Shown: piece by piece, positions 1 through 7,850 of the stretch
Numbering within the stretch: the stretch's first letter is position 1
How the letters are laid out: every line of letters begins with the position of its first letter
Assembly (NCBI GenBank): GCA_965250245.1
Contig: OZ252296.1
Span: forward strand, 992,001-1,056,000
Source: JABDIP01 sp965250245
Lineage (GTDB): Bacteria; Pseudomonadota; Alphaproteobacteria; DSM-16000; Inquilinaceae
DNA: 64,000 nucleotides
Reading direction: 5' to 3'
Position numbers and translations under genes: made by a program
The notes under the pieces: generated by a model
What the model was told of the DNA's origin: nothing
Database searches by the model: none
The model's input: only the letters and a program-made list of their open reading frames with translations

Positions 1-2
1 TC

Positions 3-407
3 GACGCCACCATGGCCCGGGCCGAGAAACTCGCCCGCGACCCGCTGCAGCAAATGCTGATCTTCGTCGGGCTGTTCCAGGAAGAGGCCGAGGCGCTGAT
101 GGAACCGGCGCCCGGATGCCTCCTCGCATCCTACATCTACGAGCGGATGGAATACCCCGACGACATCGCCGGCATCGCGCGGGAGACCCTGCTGCGCTGG
201 CGGTCGGTCCTGTCGGAAAAGCTGGACGCCGTGTCGACGGCCCGTCCGCCCCGGATGCCGATCGACGTCGCGGCGCTGGCGGACGGGCTGACGGCGGCCA
301 TCGAGGGCGGCTATGTGATGGCCAAGGCGTTGGATGACCCGGCCGTCTTCGTCGCGCAGCTTGAGCTCTACAAGCAGCACCTCGAATTGCTGTTCGGCCG
401 GCCCTGA
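3..407 (+). CDS. TetR/AcrR-family transcriptional regulator, C-terminal part (5' truncated by window edge)
   Basis: The reading frame is open to the left edge (codons from base 3), so the ATG at 12 is probably internal and the DNA-binding helix-turn-helix lies outside the window. What remains (about 134 residues) is all-helical and looks like the ligand-binding/dimerisation domain of TetR/AcrR-type repressors: the segment PGCLLAS followed by helices ending in a hydrophobic interface (about residues 95-130) is typical of that domain. The ligand and target genes cannot be told. It is convergent with the membrane protein gene that ends at 421, with only 13 bases between them. The family call is moderately sure; no specific function is claimed. 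Confidence 0.6.
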   Translation, partial: DATMARAEKLARDPLQQMLIFVGLFQEEAEALMEPAPGCLLASYIYERMEYPDDIAGIARETLLRWRSVLSEKLDAVSTARPPRMPIDVAALADGLTAAIEGGYVMAKALDDPAVFVAQLELYKQHLELLFGRP

Positions 408-420
408 GCCCGCGCCAGGG

Positions 421-1677
421 TCACCCGCCGGCCAGCGCGAAGCGCAGATAGTCGCGCACCCACTCCAGCTTCTTCTTGTCGAACTGGCTGCCGACGAAGG
501 TGATGCGGCCGCCGTCGCCCTCGATGACCAGCCGGTCGCGCACGGATGCGCCGCCATGACCGGAGACGGACGAGGTTCCGCTGTAGTGGCTGGTGTAGGT
601 GTCGATGCGGATCTGCTCGATCGCCCGGCGGGCGATGGTCTCCGGCGGCCTTTTGCTCGGATCGATTTCCATGCCGCTGATCGCCGAGACGATGCCCCGA
701 CCGAACTTCGCCAGCCGGTCGTCATGCTTCGGCCGGTCGATCCAGACCCGGTCCGGCTCGACCACCAGCGCCGGATCCTGCCTGGCCGACTTGCCTCCGA
801 CCAGCTTGCCGAGGCCCAGCATCAAGGCCACGAACAGCACCGCCATGCCGCCGGCCATGAGCCCGGCCTCGGGGTCGATCATGAAGCCGATCCCGCCGAA
901 CAGGATCGGGATCGCCAGCCAGGAGACCACGACCACAACCTTGCCGGTCCGCCCCTGGCCGATCCGGATCACCGTCGCCGCGCCCTTCCGCCGCACGGTT
1001 ACGCCGGATGGAGGGGGTCCGGGATCGGCGGCCGGCTGCGCGGCGAGCGGGGCGTCCAGCGCATCATGGGCCCGCGCGGCCTCGCCGCCACTATCCGGCG
1101 CCAGGGCGGGCAGCTTGAACCGCCGGGAAAAAGCCTCCTGGACATCGCGCGGCGCCTCCCCGCCCTCGGATACATGGAGCGGCAGGACGCGGCGCGGATC
1201 GTCATGCACCAATTCGATGACGTGGTAGGTCTTGGTGCTGGCGATGTTGCCCACACCCTCTTTGCGCATGTGGTGCTCGCGCAGACGGACGCCGCGATAG
1301 CCGGCGATCGGCTCCCGCCATTCCCGGCGGCCGAGCAGACCGCGGGTCCTGACCTGCACCTCATGGCCGGTGAACAGCATCGACTTCTCGAACCGGCTCT
1401 GGATGAAGCCGTAGACCAGGTTCAGCAGCCCGAAGAACCCGAACCCGCCGACCACGAAGATCACGAACCCGTCTTCGACGAAGTAGATGATGATGGCGGT
1501 GACGGCCAGGACGAAGCCGCCGACGGCCATGCGCAGCGTGACCTCGCCTTCGTTCGGCTTGTGATCCAGCGCCAGCAGCGACGCGGACGGGTCGAGCTGC
1601 GGCTTCATCCCCAGCCAATCGCCCGGATCGAACAGCCCCTTCAGGGACGCGGCGACGTCGCCCCATTGATTTGCCAT
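421..1677 (-). CDS. Hypothetical membrane protein with two hydrophobic hairpins
   Basis: 418 residues if read from the ATG at 1677. In-frame ATGs also exist at 1683 and 1713, but GGAGG at 1689-1685 sits 7 bases before 1677 and only 1 base before 1683, so 1677 is preferred. Residues about 50-67 and 70-92 form a transmembrane hairpin close to the N-terminus. A soluble region of roughly 150 residues with many charged residues follows, then a second hydrophobic hairpin at about residues 245-295, then a soluble C-terminal domain. I do not recognise the family. The topology (two hairpins, each followed by a soluble domain) resembles small PH-like-domain membrane proteins, but this is a loose resemblance. 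It lies downstream of the signalling operon on the same strand, about 85 bases after the response regulator stop. Confidence 0.7.
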   Translation of the reverse strand: MANQWGDVAASLKGLFDPGDWLGMKPQLDPSASLLALDHKPNEGEVTLRMAVGGFVLAVTAIIIYFVEDGFVIFVVGGFGFFGLLNLVYGFIQSRFEKSMLFTGHEVQVRTRGLLGRREWREPIAGYRGVRLREHHMRKEGVGNIASTKTYHVIELVHDDPRRVLPLHVSEGGEAPRDVQEAFSRRFKLPALAPDSGGEAARAHDALDAPLAAQPAADPGPPPSGVTVRRKGAATVIRIGQGRTGKVVVVVSWLAIPILFGGIGFMIDPEAGLMAGGMAVLFVALMLGLGKLVGGKSARQDPALVVEPDRVWIDRPKHDDRLAKFGRGIVSAISGMEIDPSKRPPETIARRAIEQIRIDTYTSHYSGTSSVSGHGGASVRDRLVIEGDGGRITFVGSQFDKKKLEWVRDYLRFALAGG

Positions 1678-1761
1678 GCCCATGCCTCCGCCCTTTGCGG
1701 CGAAGGATAGCATTTTAGGGACATTCTCGGGAGGGGCCGGCTCGGACTTCCCGGAACGGCG

Positions 1762-3468
1762 CTACCACATGGACAGCAAATCCGCGCCGATCTGCCCCAG
1801 CTTCACCTTGTTGTCCACATCCGGGATTCCGTGGACCAGGAAGCGGACCTTCATCTTGTGGAGGTCCTGAACCAGAACCTTGATCTTGGCCGGCGCCTTG
1901 TCGAGCACGCCGGACAGCCGGTCGAAGCGGCAGGCGACGATGGGGGCCCGCATCTCCGTCGGATCGATCTTGCCGAGCGTCGGTCGGTCGAGCTCGATGG
2001 CGACGAGGCGACAATAGGGTCGGACGATATTGGCGAGCCCGGCGAGCTTCGCGGAATAGATCTCCTCCGGGATGCCGGTTAGCTTGAAGGCGATGCCGTT
2101 GCGCACCGGGTCGTCGAAGGATTCCAGCAGGTCCAGCAGCCGTTCCTGGTGCCGCCGGCTCTCCAGGGTCGAGAGCCTGAGATCGATGATCTCGACGAAT
2201 TGCTCGTTTGCGCCGCGGGTGTAGATCTGCTCCGCGACCTGGCCGAGCTGCAGCATGTTCAACTCTGCGGTCAGGTCGTCGGCGCGGCTCTGCCCCGCCG
2301 TCAGGGCGTCGATCTTGCGCTGGGTCTGCTCATCGAATCGGGTCTGCCGGAACGGCGTGAGGTTGCCGTTGCGCAGCTCGATCGAGCTCTGGCGTATGCG
2401 GCAGGTCTCGAAGATCTCCTTCAGCGTGCTCTCGTTGGCGGCGCGGCGGGCCGATGCGGCCTGGTCCAGCCGCGCCTGAACCAGGTCGAACACGCTCTCG
2501 CTGTTTTCCGCCTCCGCAAGCGACAGGGCGACCGAATGGACCTCGGTGCGCAGCGTGTTCGAGGCGCGCTCGACGAGGGAGGGCTGGCCTTCGGCCGCCG
2601 CGCTCTGTGCCGCCACGCCGATATCGGGCGCCGGGCCGCCATCCGGGCCGCATTCGCCCAGGATCTTCTCCCGGATCTCCGCCGCGATGCGGTCGGCCTT
2701 GAACGAGGCTTCCGCCTCGCTGAGCTTCGCGAAGCAGATGATGTAGTTGTTGCTCTCGTCGCGGCGGAACACGTCGACATCGTCGATCCGCTTGGCGATG
2801 GTCTTCTCCGCGATGTCGTAGATCCGTGTCTCGAACGCCGACCAGCGGTCGGCGAATTCGTCGCGGATCAGGTCGAGGCCGATGAACTGGAACCGCCCGG
2901 CCGTCACCTGCCCGTCATTGGCGCTTGCCAGGTTGACCAGCTTGCCGTGCTGCTCGGTGGTCACCGGCGGGGTGGCGAGGCCGCCCGGCGGCGGGGCGCC
3001 GTCGGCCGCGGGCTCGCCGGTGTCCGGAGCCGCGCCTCCGGAGACCGTCCGGTAGAGCTTGACCAGCTGCTGTTCGGTCTTCGCCCCCATGCGCCGCACC
3101 TGGCCCAGCCGGGCCTCGACGGTGGCGATCAGCAGCTCGAAATCGATCGGCTTGGTCAGGTAGTCGTCGGCTCCGAGCTTCTTGCCGTTCAGCACCGCGC
3201 TCCGGTCGGCCAGGGCGGTCAGGAAGATGAACGGCATGTCCGCGAGATCGGGATGATTAACCCGCAGGTTCTGCAGCAGCTGGGTGCCGTCCATCTCGGG
3301 CATGTTGATATCGCACAGCACCAGGTCGGGATGGTTGGCCGTGATCGCGGCCAGCCCGGTCCGGCCATTGTCCGCCTGGATGGTCTCGTAGCCGACGTCG
3401 TTCAGTTCCTCGACGATCGTCTCCCGCAGCTCCGGTTCGTCCTCGATGCACAGGATCTTGGCGGCCAT
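1762..3468 (-). CDS. Response regulator with long C-terminal region resembling degenerate GGDEF and EAL domains
   Basis: 568 residues. Residues 1-120 are a receiver domain: acidic pocket E9-D10, phospho-acceptor D53 in LVLCDINMPEMDG, the conserved Thr in FIFLTAL and Lys in YLTKPID. After a Pro/Gly-rich linker (about 135-175), residues about 180-275 have the alternation of a diguanylate cyclase domain (VFRRDESNNYIICFAKLSEA then ADRIAAEIREKI) but no GGDEF. The last 160 residues end in VHGIPDVDNKVKLGQIGADL, which resembles the closing part of an EAL domain, again without catalytic acidic motifs. If right, this is a catalytically dead c-di-GMP-type output. The gene follows a single-domain response regulator (6-base gap) in an operon with a histidine kinase. 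The receiver is certain; the output-domain reading is inference. Confidence 0.85.
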   Translation of the reverse strand: MAAKILCIEDEPELRETIVEELNDVGYETIQADNGRTGLAAITANHPDLVLCDINMPEMDGTQLLQNLRVNHPDLADMPFIFLTALADRSAVLNGKKLGADDYLTKPIDFELLIATVEARLGQVRRMGAKTEQQLVKLYRTVSGGAAPDTGEPAADGAPPPGGLATPPVTTEQHGKLVNLASANDGQVTAGRFQFIGLDLIRDEFADRWSAFETRIYDIAEKTIAKRIDDVDVFRRDESNNYIICFAKLSEAEASFKADRIAAEIREKILGECGPDGGPAPDIGVAAQSAAAEGQPSLVERASNTLRTEVHSVALSLAEAENSESVFDLVQARLDQAASARRAANESTLKEIFETCRIRQSSIELRNGNLTPFRQTRFDEQTQRKIDALTAGQSRADDLTAELNMLQLGQVAEQIYTRGANEQFVEIIDLRLSTLESRRHQERLLDLLESFDDPVRNGIAFKLTGIPEEIYSAKLAGLANIVRPYCRLVAIELDRPTLGKIDPTEMRAPIVACRFDRLSGVLDKAPAKIKVLVQDLHKMKVRFLVHGIPDVDNKVKLGQIGADLLSMW

Positions 3469-3474
3469 GGCGGA

Positions 3475-3903
3475 TCAGTCCCCGGTTGGCGATGCAGGAA
3501 TGTTGTCGGCGGCTGCCGGGCCGGACGCATGCCGGCCTTCGGCCAGTAGGCGTTCGACGGTCTCGACAAGGTCGTCGAAATCGACGGGCTTGGTCAGATA
3601 GGCGTCGGCGCCCCGGTCCAGGCCCTGCTCGACATGGGTGCTGTCGGCGTGGGCCGACAGGATGACGAACGGAACCCGGCTCATCTCCGGATGATTGCGT
3701 CGGATGCGATGGAGCAGCTCAAGCCCCGTCATCGCCGGCATCAGGTTGTCGCAGAGGATCAGGTCGAACCGGTCGCCGGCAATGGCCTGCAGGGCCTCCA
3801 CGCCGGTCGCGGCGGTCGCCACGGTATGCCCGGCGTCGATCAGCTCCTCGAGGATATCGGCCTGGATCTCGGCCTCGTCCTCGACACTCAGGATGTTCGC
3901 CAT
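3475..3903 (-). CDS. Single-domain response regulator (CheY-like)
   Basis: 142 residues from the ATG at 3903, which has GGGAG 7-8 bases upstream; the longer open frame upstream belongs to another frame of the kinase gene. It is one receiver domain with no output domain: acidic pair at residues 8-10 (VEDE), phospho-acceptor Asp in LILCDNLMPAMTG, the switch residue in VILSAHA (Ser rather than Thr) and the conserved Lys in YLTKPVD. The receiver resembles that of the next gene downstream, suggesting duplication. It lies 20 bases after the histidine kinase stop and probably acts as its phosphate sink or as an intermediate to the longer regulator. Cytoplasmic. Confidence 0.9.
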   Translation of the reverse strand: MANILSVEDEAEIQADILEELIDAGHTVATAATGVEALQAIAGDRFDLILCDNLMPAMTGLELLHRIRRNHPEMSRVPFVILSAHADSTHVEQGLDRGADAYLTKPVDFDDLVETVERLLAEGRHASGPAAADNIPASPTGD

Positions 3904-3923
3904 GGCAGGTCTCCCGAATTCCG

Positions 3924-5564
3924 TCAGCCGGCCGCGCGACGGGCCGCCGGCTGCGGCGGCGCGTGATCGGCGGGTACGGCGGCGTTGCGGCGGCCGGGCC
4001 CGTCGACCGGCAGACAGACGGTGAATGTGGAGCCTGCATTCTCCGCGCTCTGCACGTGAACGCTCCCGCCATGCATATGGACGAGCTCGCGGACCAGGTT
4101 CAGCCCGATCCCGGTGCCCGGGATGCCGGTCGACGTGCTGGCCCGGAAGAACCGCTCGAACAGCTTGGGCAACTCCTCCGACGGAATTCCGACCCCGCTG
4201 TCGCGGACGCTGACGCCGACGGTCTGTCCCTGGCAGGCGAGGCCGATGTCGACGGGTCCCTTCTGCGGCGAGTATTTGACGGCGTTGGAGACGAGGTTCG
4301 TGAAGATCTGTTCCAGGAGCTTCGGGTCGGCGACGATATGATCGGGCGCATCGCCGACGGCCAGCCGAATGTCGTGCTCCGGCGCGATCTCCTGCTGGTG
4401 CCGGCAGACCGTTTCCAGGATCTCGTGAAGGCTGCATTGCGCGAGCTCGAGCTCGATCTGGCCCGCCTCCATGCGCGATGCGCTCAGGGTGCTGTCGATC
4501 AACCCGATCATCCGGCTGACCGCGTGCCGGACCTTGCCGACCCGGTCGCGCAGCTCGTCGGCGGTCATGCGCTCGGCACGCCGGATCATGCGCTGAGCGG
4601 CCCCGTCGATGATCGCCAGGGGGGTGCGGAACTCGTGCGAGGCCATGGCGACGAACTCGCGGTGGAGGGCGCTGTATTTGCGTTCCTGCTCAAGCGCGAC
4701 CGAGAGCATCTTGGCGTGTTCGCGCTGCTCCTGCGTCAGCTCGTCGATGGTCGCGATGTGGTGCTTGAAGACCTCCAGGGCGCGCGCCATCTCGCCGATC
4801 TCGTCGCCGCGACCGGCCTCCGGAACGTCGATGGAACGGTCCCCCTGGGCAAGCCGCATGGTGGCGTCGCTGACTGCCCGAAGCGGGTGGCTGACGGTGA
4901 AGGTGAGCAATGCCAGCAGCACGACGATCAGCGCGACCAGCGAGAATCCGGCGAGAATGCCCTGGCGGTCCAGGTTGGCACTGATCAGGGCGTTGAGGTC
5001 CCTCAGGCCCCAGGCAACCGCGAGCGTGCCGACCTGGGCCTGGTCCCGGCCGATCAGAACCGGGGTGACGACGATGATGTGGTCCGTTGCCTTCAGGGAA
5101 TAGACATCACCAAGCGCCAGCGCCTCGCTCGCGTCCAGGATCGCCTGCTCCAAATCGACGCCCGGCAACAATCCGGACTCATGCGTGGCGAGGACCCGTC
5201 CTTCGATATCGAGCGCGACGATGCCGGCGAGTTCCGCGATGTCGTTTGTCAGGTACGGCTCGTAGGCGCGCTCCACGGCGTCCGGCTGCTGCCAGCGAAC
5301 CCCGCCGGCGACCGAATTGGCGAGCAATGCGGTGACCTGGAGGCTGTGCCGGAAGGCGAGCTTGTGAAGGTCGGCGCGTGTGCCGGTGATCTGCACGCCG
5401 ATCATCACCATGAAGCCGAAGCCGACGCACAGGATGACGATGGCGATCAGCTTGCGCCCGATCGTCATGTCGGCGAATCGTATTGGGGCCAGGCGTGAAC
5501 GGCTCCGTGCCGGTCCGGGCCGGGCCTCGTCGGTGCCCTCTTGCGGTATTGGGGAATCTGGCAT
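3924..5564 (-). CDS. Sensor histidine kinase with periplasmic sensor, HAMP, HisKA and HATPase domains
   Basis: 546 residues from the ATG at 5564. Residues about 37-59 and 203-224 are the two membrane spans, enclosing a periplasmic sensor of about 140 residues that looks PAS/cache-like. A HAMP linker follows (about 225-277, DEIGEMARALEVF), then the phospho-acceptor helix with H310 in FVAMASHEFRTPL, then the ATPase: N-box EQIFTNLVSNAVKYS, RDSGVGIP and GTGIGLNL. All catalytic elements are present. Its start lies 17 bases after the stop of the secreted protein gene upstream, and it is followed by two response regulators, so the four genes form a signalling operon. An open frame runs further upstream but overlaps the secreted protein gene in another frame and was not used. 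Confidence 0.93.
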   Translation of the reverse strand: MPDSPIPQEGTDEARPGPARSRSRLAPIRFADMTIGRKLIAIVILCVGFGFMVMIGVQITGTRADLHKLAFRHSLQVTALLANSVAGGVRWQQPDAVERAYEPYLTNDIAELAGIVALDIEGRVLATHESGLLPGVDLEQAILDASEALALGDVYSLKATDHIIVVTPVLIGRDQAQVGTLAVAWGLRDLNALISANLDRQGILAGFSLVALIVVLLALLTFTVSHPLRAVSDATMRLAQGDRSIDVPEAGRGDEIGEMARALEVFKHHIATIDELTQEQREHAKMLSVALEQERKYSALHREFVAMASHEFRTPLAIIDGAAQRMIRRAERMTADELRDRVGKVRHAVSRMIGLIDSTLSASRMEAGQIELELAQCSLHEILETVCRHQQEIAPEHDIRLAVGDAPDHIVADPKLLEQIFTNLVSNAVKYSPQKGPVDIGLACQGQTVGVSVRDSGVGIPSEELPKLFERFFRASTSTGIPGTGIGLNLVRELVHMHGGSVHVQSAENAGSTFTVCLPVDGPGRRNAAVPADHAPPQPAARRAAG

Positions 5565-5581
5565 CGGGGCCTCGTCGGTGT

Positions 5582-6244
5582 TCAGGGCAGCAGGTCGATG
5601 GCGATGTCGACATCGACGCCGACGGTCAGGCTTCCGATCACCTCTCCGGATTGCGGGTCGGCGATCGACAGGCTGACCTGCGATTGGAACTGCTGGGTGG
5701 ACTCGTCCTGCTCCACGCCGTCGATGAAGATCGCGCCGGGTCCCCTGAGATAGGTCTCCTGCCACTTGTCCTCGTCGCCCTGCCAGTAATCGGACGTGAC
5801 GTCGCTCTGGCCGACATTCAGGCCACGGCTGTCGACGACGAAGATCTCGGTGAACAACCCTGCCTGCCGTGCCTGCGTGTCCCGCAGGAACTGCGACAGA
5901 TCGCGGCCCAGCAGATCCTGGATCAGTGGTCTGCTGGCGGAGATCGTCTCCCGGCGCCATTGCGCGTCGAGCCGCTCGATATCCACCGGGGTCAGTGAGC
6001 GGTTGATGTGGTTCTGCTGCCGCAGCGCGTCGACGATGATCGGCTCGTGCATCCACGGGCGGATGCGGGTATCGACCACATGCCGCACCGCCTCGGTGTG
6101 GTCGAGAGCCGACGCCGGGCCGGTCGCCGGCGGTTGCGTCAGTCCGATGGCGATGGCGATTGCCGCGACGACCAGTTGCATCCTGCCGGGATTGCGGTGC
6201 GGAGATATCGAAGGCGCCGGATTGATGGCCTGAACAGGTCGCAT
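5582..6244 (-). CDS. Exported cache-like sensory protein, partner of the adjacent kinase
   Basis: 220 residues from the ATG at 6244 (GAGG 6 bases upstream); an internal ATG at 6181 is an alternative. A hydrophobic signal segment lies at about residues 22-46, ending near GPASA, so the mature protein is periplasmic or anchored. The mature part alternates long helices with a beta core (LFTEIFVVDSRGLNVGQSDV, then FQSQVSLSIADPQSGEVIG) as in single-cache/PDC ligand-binding domains, where a small ligand is bound between the strands. It is the first gene of the kinase operon, so it may present a ligand to the kinase's own periplasmic domain. The ligand is unknown. The cache resemblance is inference from pattern. 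Confidence 0.8.
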   Translation of the reverse strand: MRPVQAINPAPSISPHRNPGRMQLVVAAIAIAIGLTQPPATGPASALDHTEAVRHVVDTRIRPWMHEPIIVDALRQQNHINRSLTPVDIERLDAQWRRETISASRPLIQDLLGRDLSQFLRDTQARQAGLFTEIFVVDSRGLNVGQSDVTSDYWQGDEDKWQETYLRGPGAIFIDGVEQDESTQQFQSQVSLSIADPQSGEVIGSLTVGVDVDIAIDLLP

Positions 6245-6299
6245 GGAAAACCTCGGGACTTGCCCGAACGACCCGAATGCTAAGCAAATGAATTAATTA

Positions 6300-6317
6300 A
6301 GTTAGCCACGGCTAACT
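6300..6317. promoter_or_regulatory. 18-bp inverted repeat, candidate operator of the signalling operon
   Basis: AGTTAGCC-AC-GGCTAACT: two perfect 8-bp arms separated by 2 bases, in an AT-rich patch 56-73 bases upstream of the leftward operon's first ATG (6244). The position and symmetry fit a dimeric regulator site. The regulator is unknown. Confidence 0.45.
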
Positions 6318-6615
6318 AAGAGTTCGAATGAACTACAACCAATTCGTTGCTTGGCGGATCGCCGGATACATCTTATTGGTGCGACCGTAAATATGACTTC
6401 CATTTATAGGAACATTATGAACGGCCAATTAACGATGCCCTAACGACGGATCGCGCTCCGGTGCCGAAGAGCCGACGGGCGCCGCTCGCCCTTCGTCATC
6501 GTCCTCTTTTGGCGCCGGTCCATAGGGAGCCGTCGTGCGGCCGGCCGATTGCCGTTGGAGGCGGATTGTCGTCTGCCGCTTTTTTGTGCAACCGGCACCC
6601 CGTTGCGCGTGACGC

Positions 6616-6645
6616 TTGACACAGCGGTGCCCTGACCCATATCAG
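6616..6645 (+). promoter_or_regulatory. Sigma-70-like promoter of the cold-shock gene
   Basis: A perfect -35 TTGACA (6616-6621), an 18-base spacer and TATCAG (6640-6645, 4 of 6 matches to TATAAT). Transcription starting near 6652 would give a leader of about 138 bases before the cold-shock ATG. Long structured leaders are known for cspA-type genes. Confidence 0.45.
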
Positions 6646-6789
6646 GCGCACGCGTTTGCACATGGTGGCGTGCAGTTCGACCGGCCGCGTCGCGGTCAGC
6701 CCGGTTGCTCCCGATATCTGTAGACGTCTATACGCCGGTTTGGCGCCCAGGGGTCTGGCCGGCATCTCATACCTGTGAAAGGGGTAGCA

Positions 6790-6999
6790 ATGGCTAGTGG
6801 TACTGTGAAGTGGTTCGATCCGGTGAAGGGCTACGGCTTCATTCAGCCGGAGGACGGCTCGAAGGACGCCTTCGTCCACATCTCCGCCGTCGAGCGCGCC
6901 GGCCTCAGCGGTCTGCGCGAGGGCCAGAAGGTCACCTATGATCTGGTCCCGGGGCGCAACGGCAAATCGGCCGCAGAGAACCTGGTCGCCGAAGACTAA
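6790..6999 (+). CDS. Cold-shock domain protein (CspA family)
   Basis: 69 residues, the usual length of a single cold-shock domain. Both RNA-binding motifs are present: RNP1-like KGYGFIQ (residues about 14-20) and RNP2-like DAFVHIS (about 29-35), on the classic start ASGTVKWFD. These small beta-barrels bind single-stranded RNA/DNA and act as RNA chaperones in the cytoplasm. The ATG at 6790 is preferred over one at 6775 because AAAGGGG lies 5 bases before it and because the family starts at this residue. The gene stands alone, with its own promoter and a strong terminator 22 bases after the stop. The long leader suggests post-transcriptional control, but whether it is cold-induced cannot be read from sequence. 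Confidence 0.97.
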   Translation: MASGTVKWFDPVKGYGFIQPEDGSKDAFVHISAVERAGLSGLREGQKVTYDLVPGRNGKSAAENLVAED

Positions 7000-7021
7000 G
7001 GCAAGACGCTCGCAGATTTCG

Positions 7022-7058
7022 GGTCGCTCCGACGATGGTCGGGGCGGCCTTTTTCTTT
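7022..7058 (+). terminator. Rho-independent terminator of the cold-shock gene
   Basis: A 12-bp stem (7022-7033 with 7038-7049, two G-U pairs), a GATG loop, then TTTTTCTTT from 7050. It begins 22 bases after the cold-shock stop codon and also separates it from the convergent GntR gene. Confidence 0.9.
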
Positions 7059-7072
7059 GCCCGGCTGTGCGG

Positions 7073-7801
7073 TCAAAGCTGGGTGAGCCCGTGCTCCTTG
7101 AGGATGGAGACCAGCATCCGGCCGGCCCGGATGCGATGCTGACGGTGGATCTCCCGCGCCGCCTCCGCGTCGCCGCGCGTGATTGCCTCGACGACCGCCG
7201 CATGATCCTTGTTGGAATCGACCGGCTTGGGCCGCAGGCGCAGGGTCGCCATCCGTACCCGATGGGCCTGGTCCCAGAAGGTGCCGACCAGCGTTCGCAG
7301 CCTGGCATTGCCGCAGAAATCCACCAGCAGCATGTGGAAGCGCTCATCCGCCGCCGCCCAGGCGCGCAGATCGTCGGTGGCGAGGGTCCGGTCCATGTCG
7401 TCCACCGCGGCCCGCAATGCGCCCAACTGATCGTCGGTCAGGCCGCGTTCTGCGACCAGCTGTGCCGCCGTCGACTCCAGGGCGATCAGGACCTGATAGA
7501 TCTCCTCCATGTCGATGGCCGACAGCGGCAGGACGCGCAGCCCGTGCCGGGGCCGGATCTCCACCATGCCTTCCTCGGCCAGCCGGATCATCGCCTCGCG
7601 CACCGGCGTGCGGCTCATGTCGAGAAGCTCGGCCAGCTCCTGTTCCAGGATCTGGTAGCCGGCGGGCATCTCGTTATCGAGAATCCGCCGCTTGACCTCC
7701 GCATAGGCGCGGTCGGCATTGAGCAGTCGCGTCCCAGAGCGGGCCGGCCGGGCGCCGCCAACACCGGGTGGGGCGGCAGTCTCGTCAGGCATCCTATCCA
7801 T
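7073..7801 (-). CDS. GntR-family regulator, FadR/FCD subfamily
   Basis: 242 residues (an ATG 9 bases in, at 7792, is an alternative start). Residues about 30-95 are the winged helix-turn-helix, with the recognition helix in MSRTPVREAMIRLAEEGMV. Residues about 100-230 are the all-helical FCD ligand domain, whose metal/ligand residues are suggested by DERFHMLL and the late His/Asp helices. FCD regulators usually repress sugar-acid or carboxylate catabolism and let go on binding the pathway metabolite. The gene lies 49 bases downstream of the Gfo/Idh/MocA oxidoreductase gene on the same strand, so it probably controls that cluster. A palindrome at 11117-11134 is a candidate target. Confidence 0.92.
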   Translation of the reverse strand: MDRMPDETAAPPGVGGARPARSGTRLLNADRAYAEVKRRILDNEMPAGYQILEQELAELLDMSRTPVREAMIRLAEEGMVEIRPRHGLRVLPLSAIDMEEIYQVLIALESTAAQLVAERGLTDDQLGALRAAVDDMDRTLATDDLRAWAAADERFHMLLVDFCGNARLRTLVGTFWDQAHRVRMATLRLRPKPVDSNKDHAAVVEAITRGDAEAAREIHRQHRIRAGRMLVSILKEHGLTQL

Positions 7802-7850
7802 CTCGCATCGCCCGAAATTGCGACCACACTAACGATTTCAGCACGATTCT

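Larger units (their letters stand above)
6245..6789. other. Intergenic region, divergent promoters of the signalling operon and the cold-shock gene
   Basis: No coding frame here has codon use or a start that I trust. The left third is AT-richer than its surroundings and holds an 18-bp inverted repeat (6300-6317) upstream of the leftward signalling operon. The right half holds a sigma-70-like promoter (6616-6645) and a leader of roughly 140 bases before the cold-shock gene, including the 10-bp palindrome TAGACGTCTA at 6721-6730. Confidence 0.6.

Noticed and set aside
334..1710. 458-codon frame on the + strand
   Set aside because: Antisense of the membrane protein gene; low-complexity Asp/Gly/Arg-rich product without a start site.
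5565..6287. N-terminal extension of the histidine kinase (frame open to 6287)
   Set aside because: It overlaps the exported sensor gene in another frame, is low-complexity Arg-rich, and the ATG at 5564 starts a normal membrane-anchored kinase.
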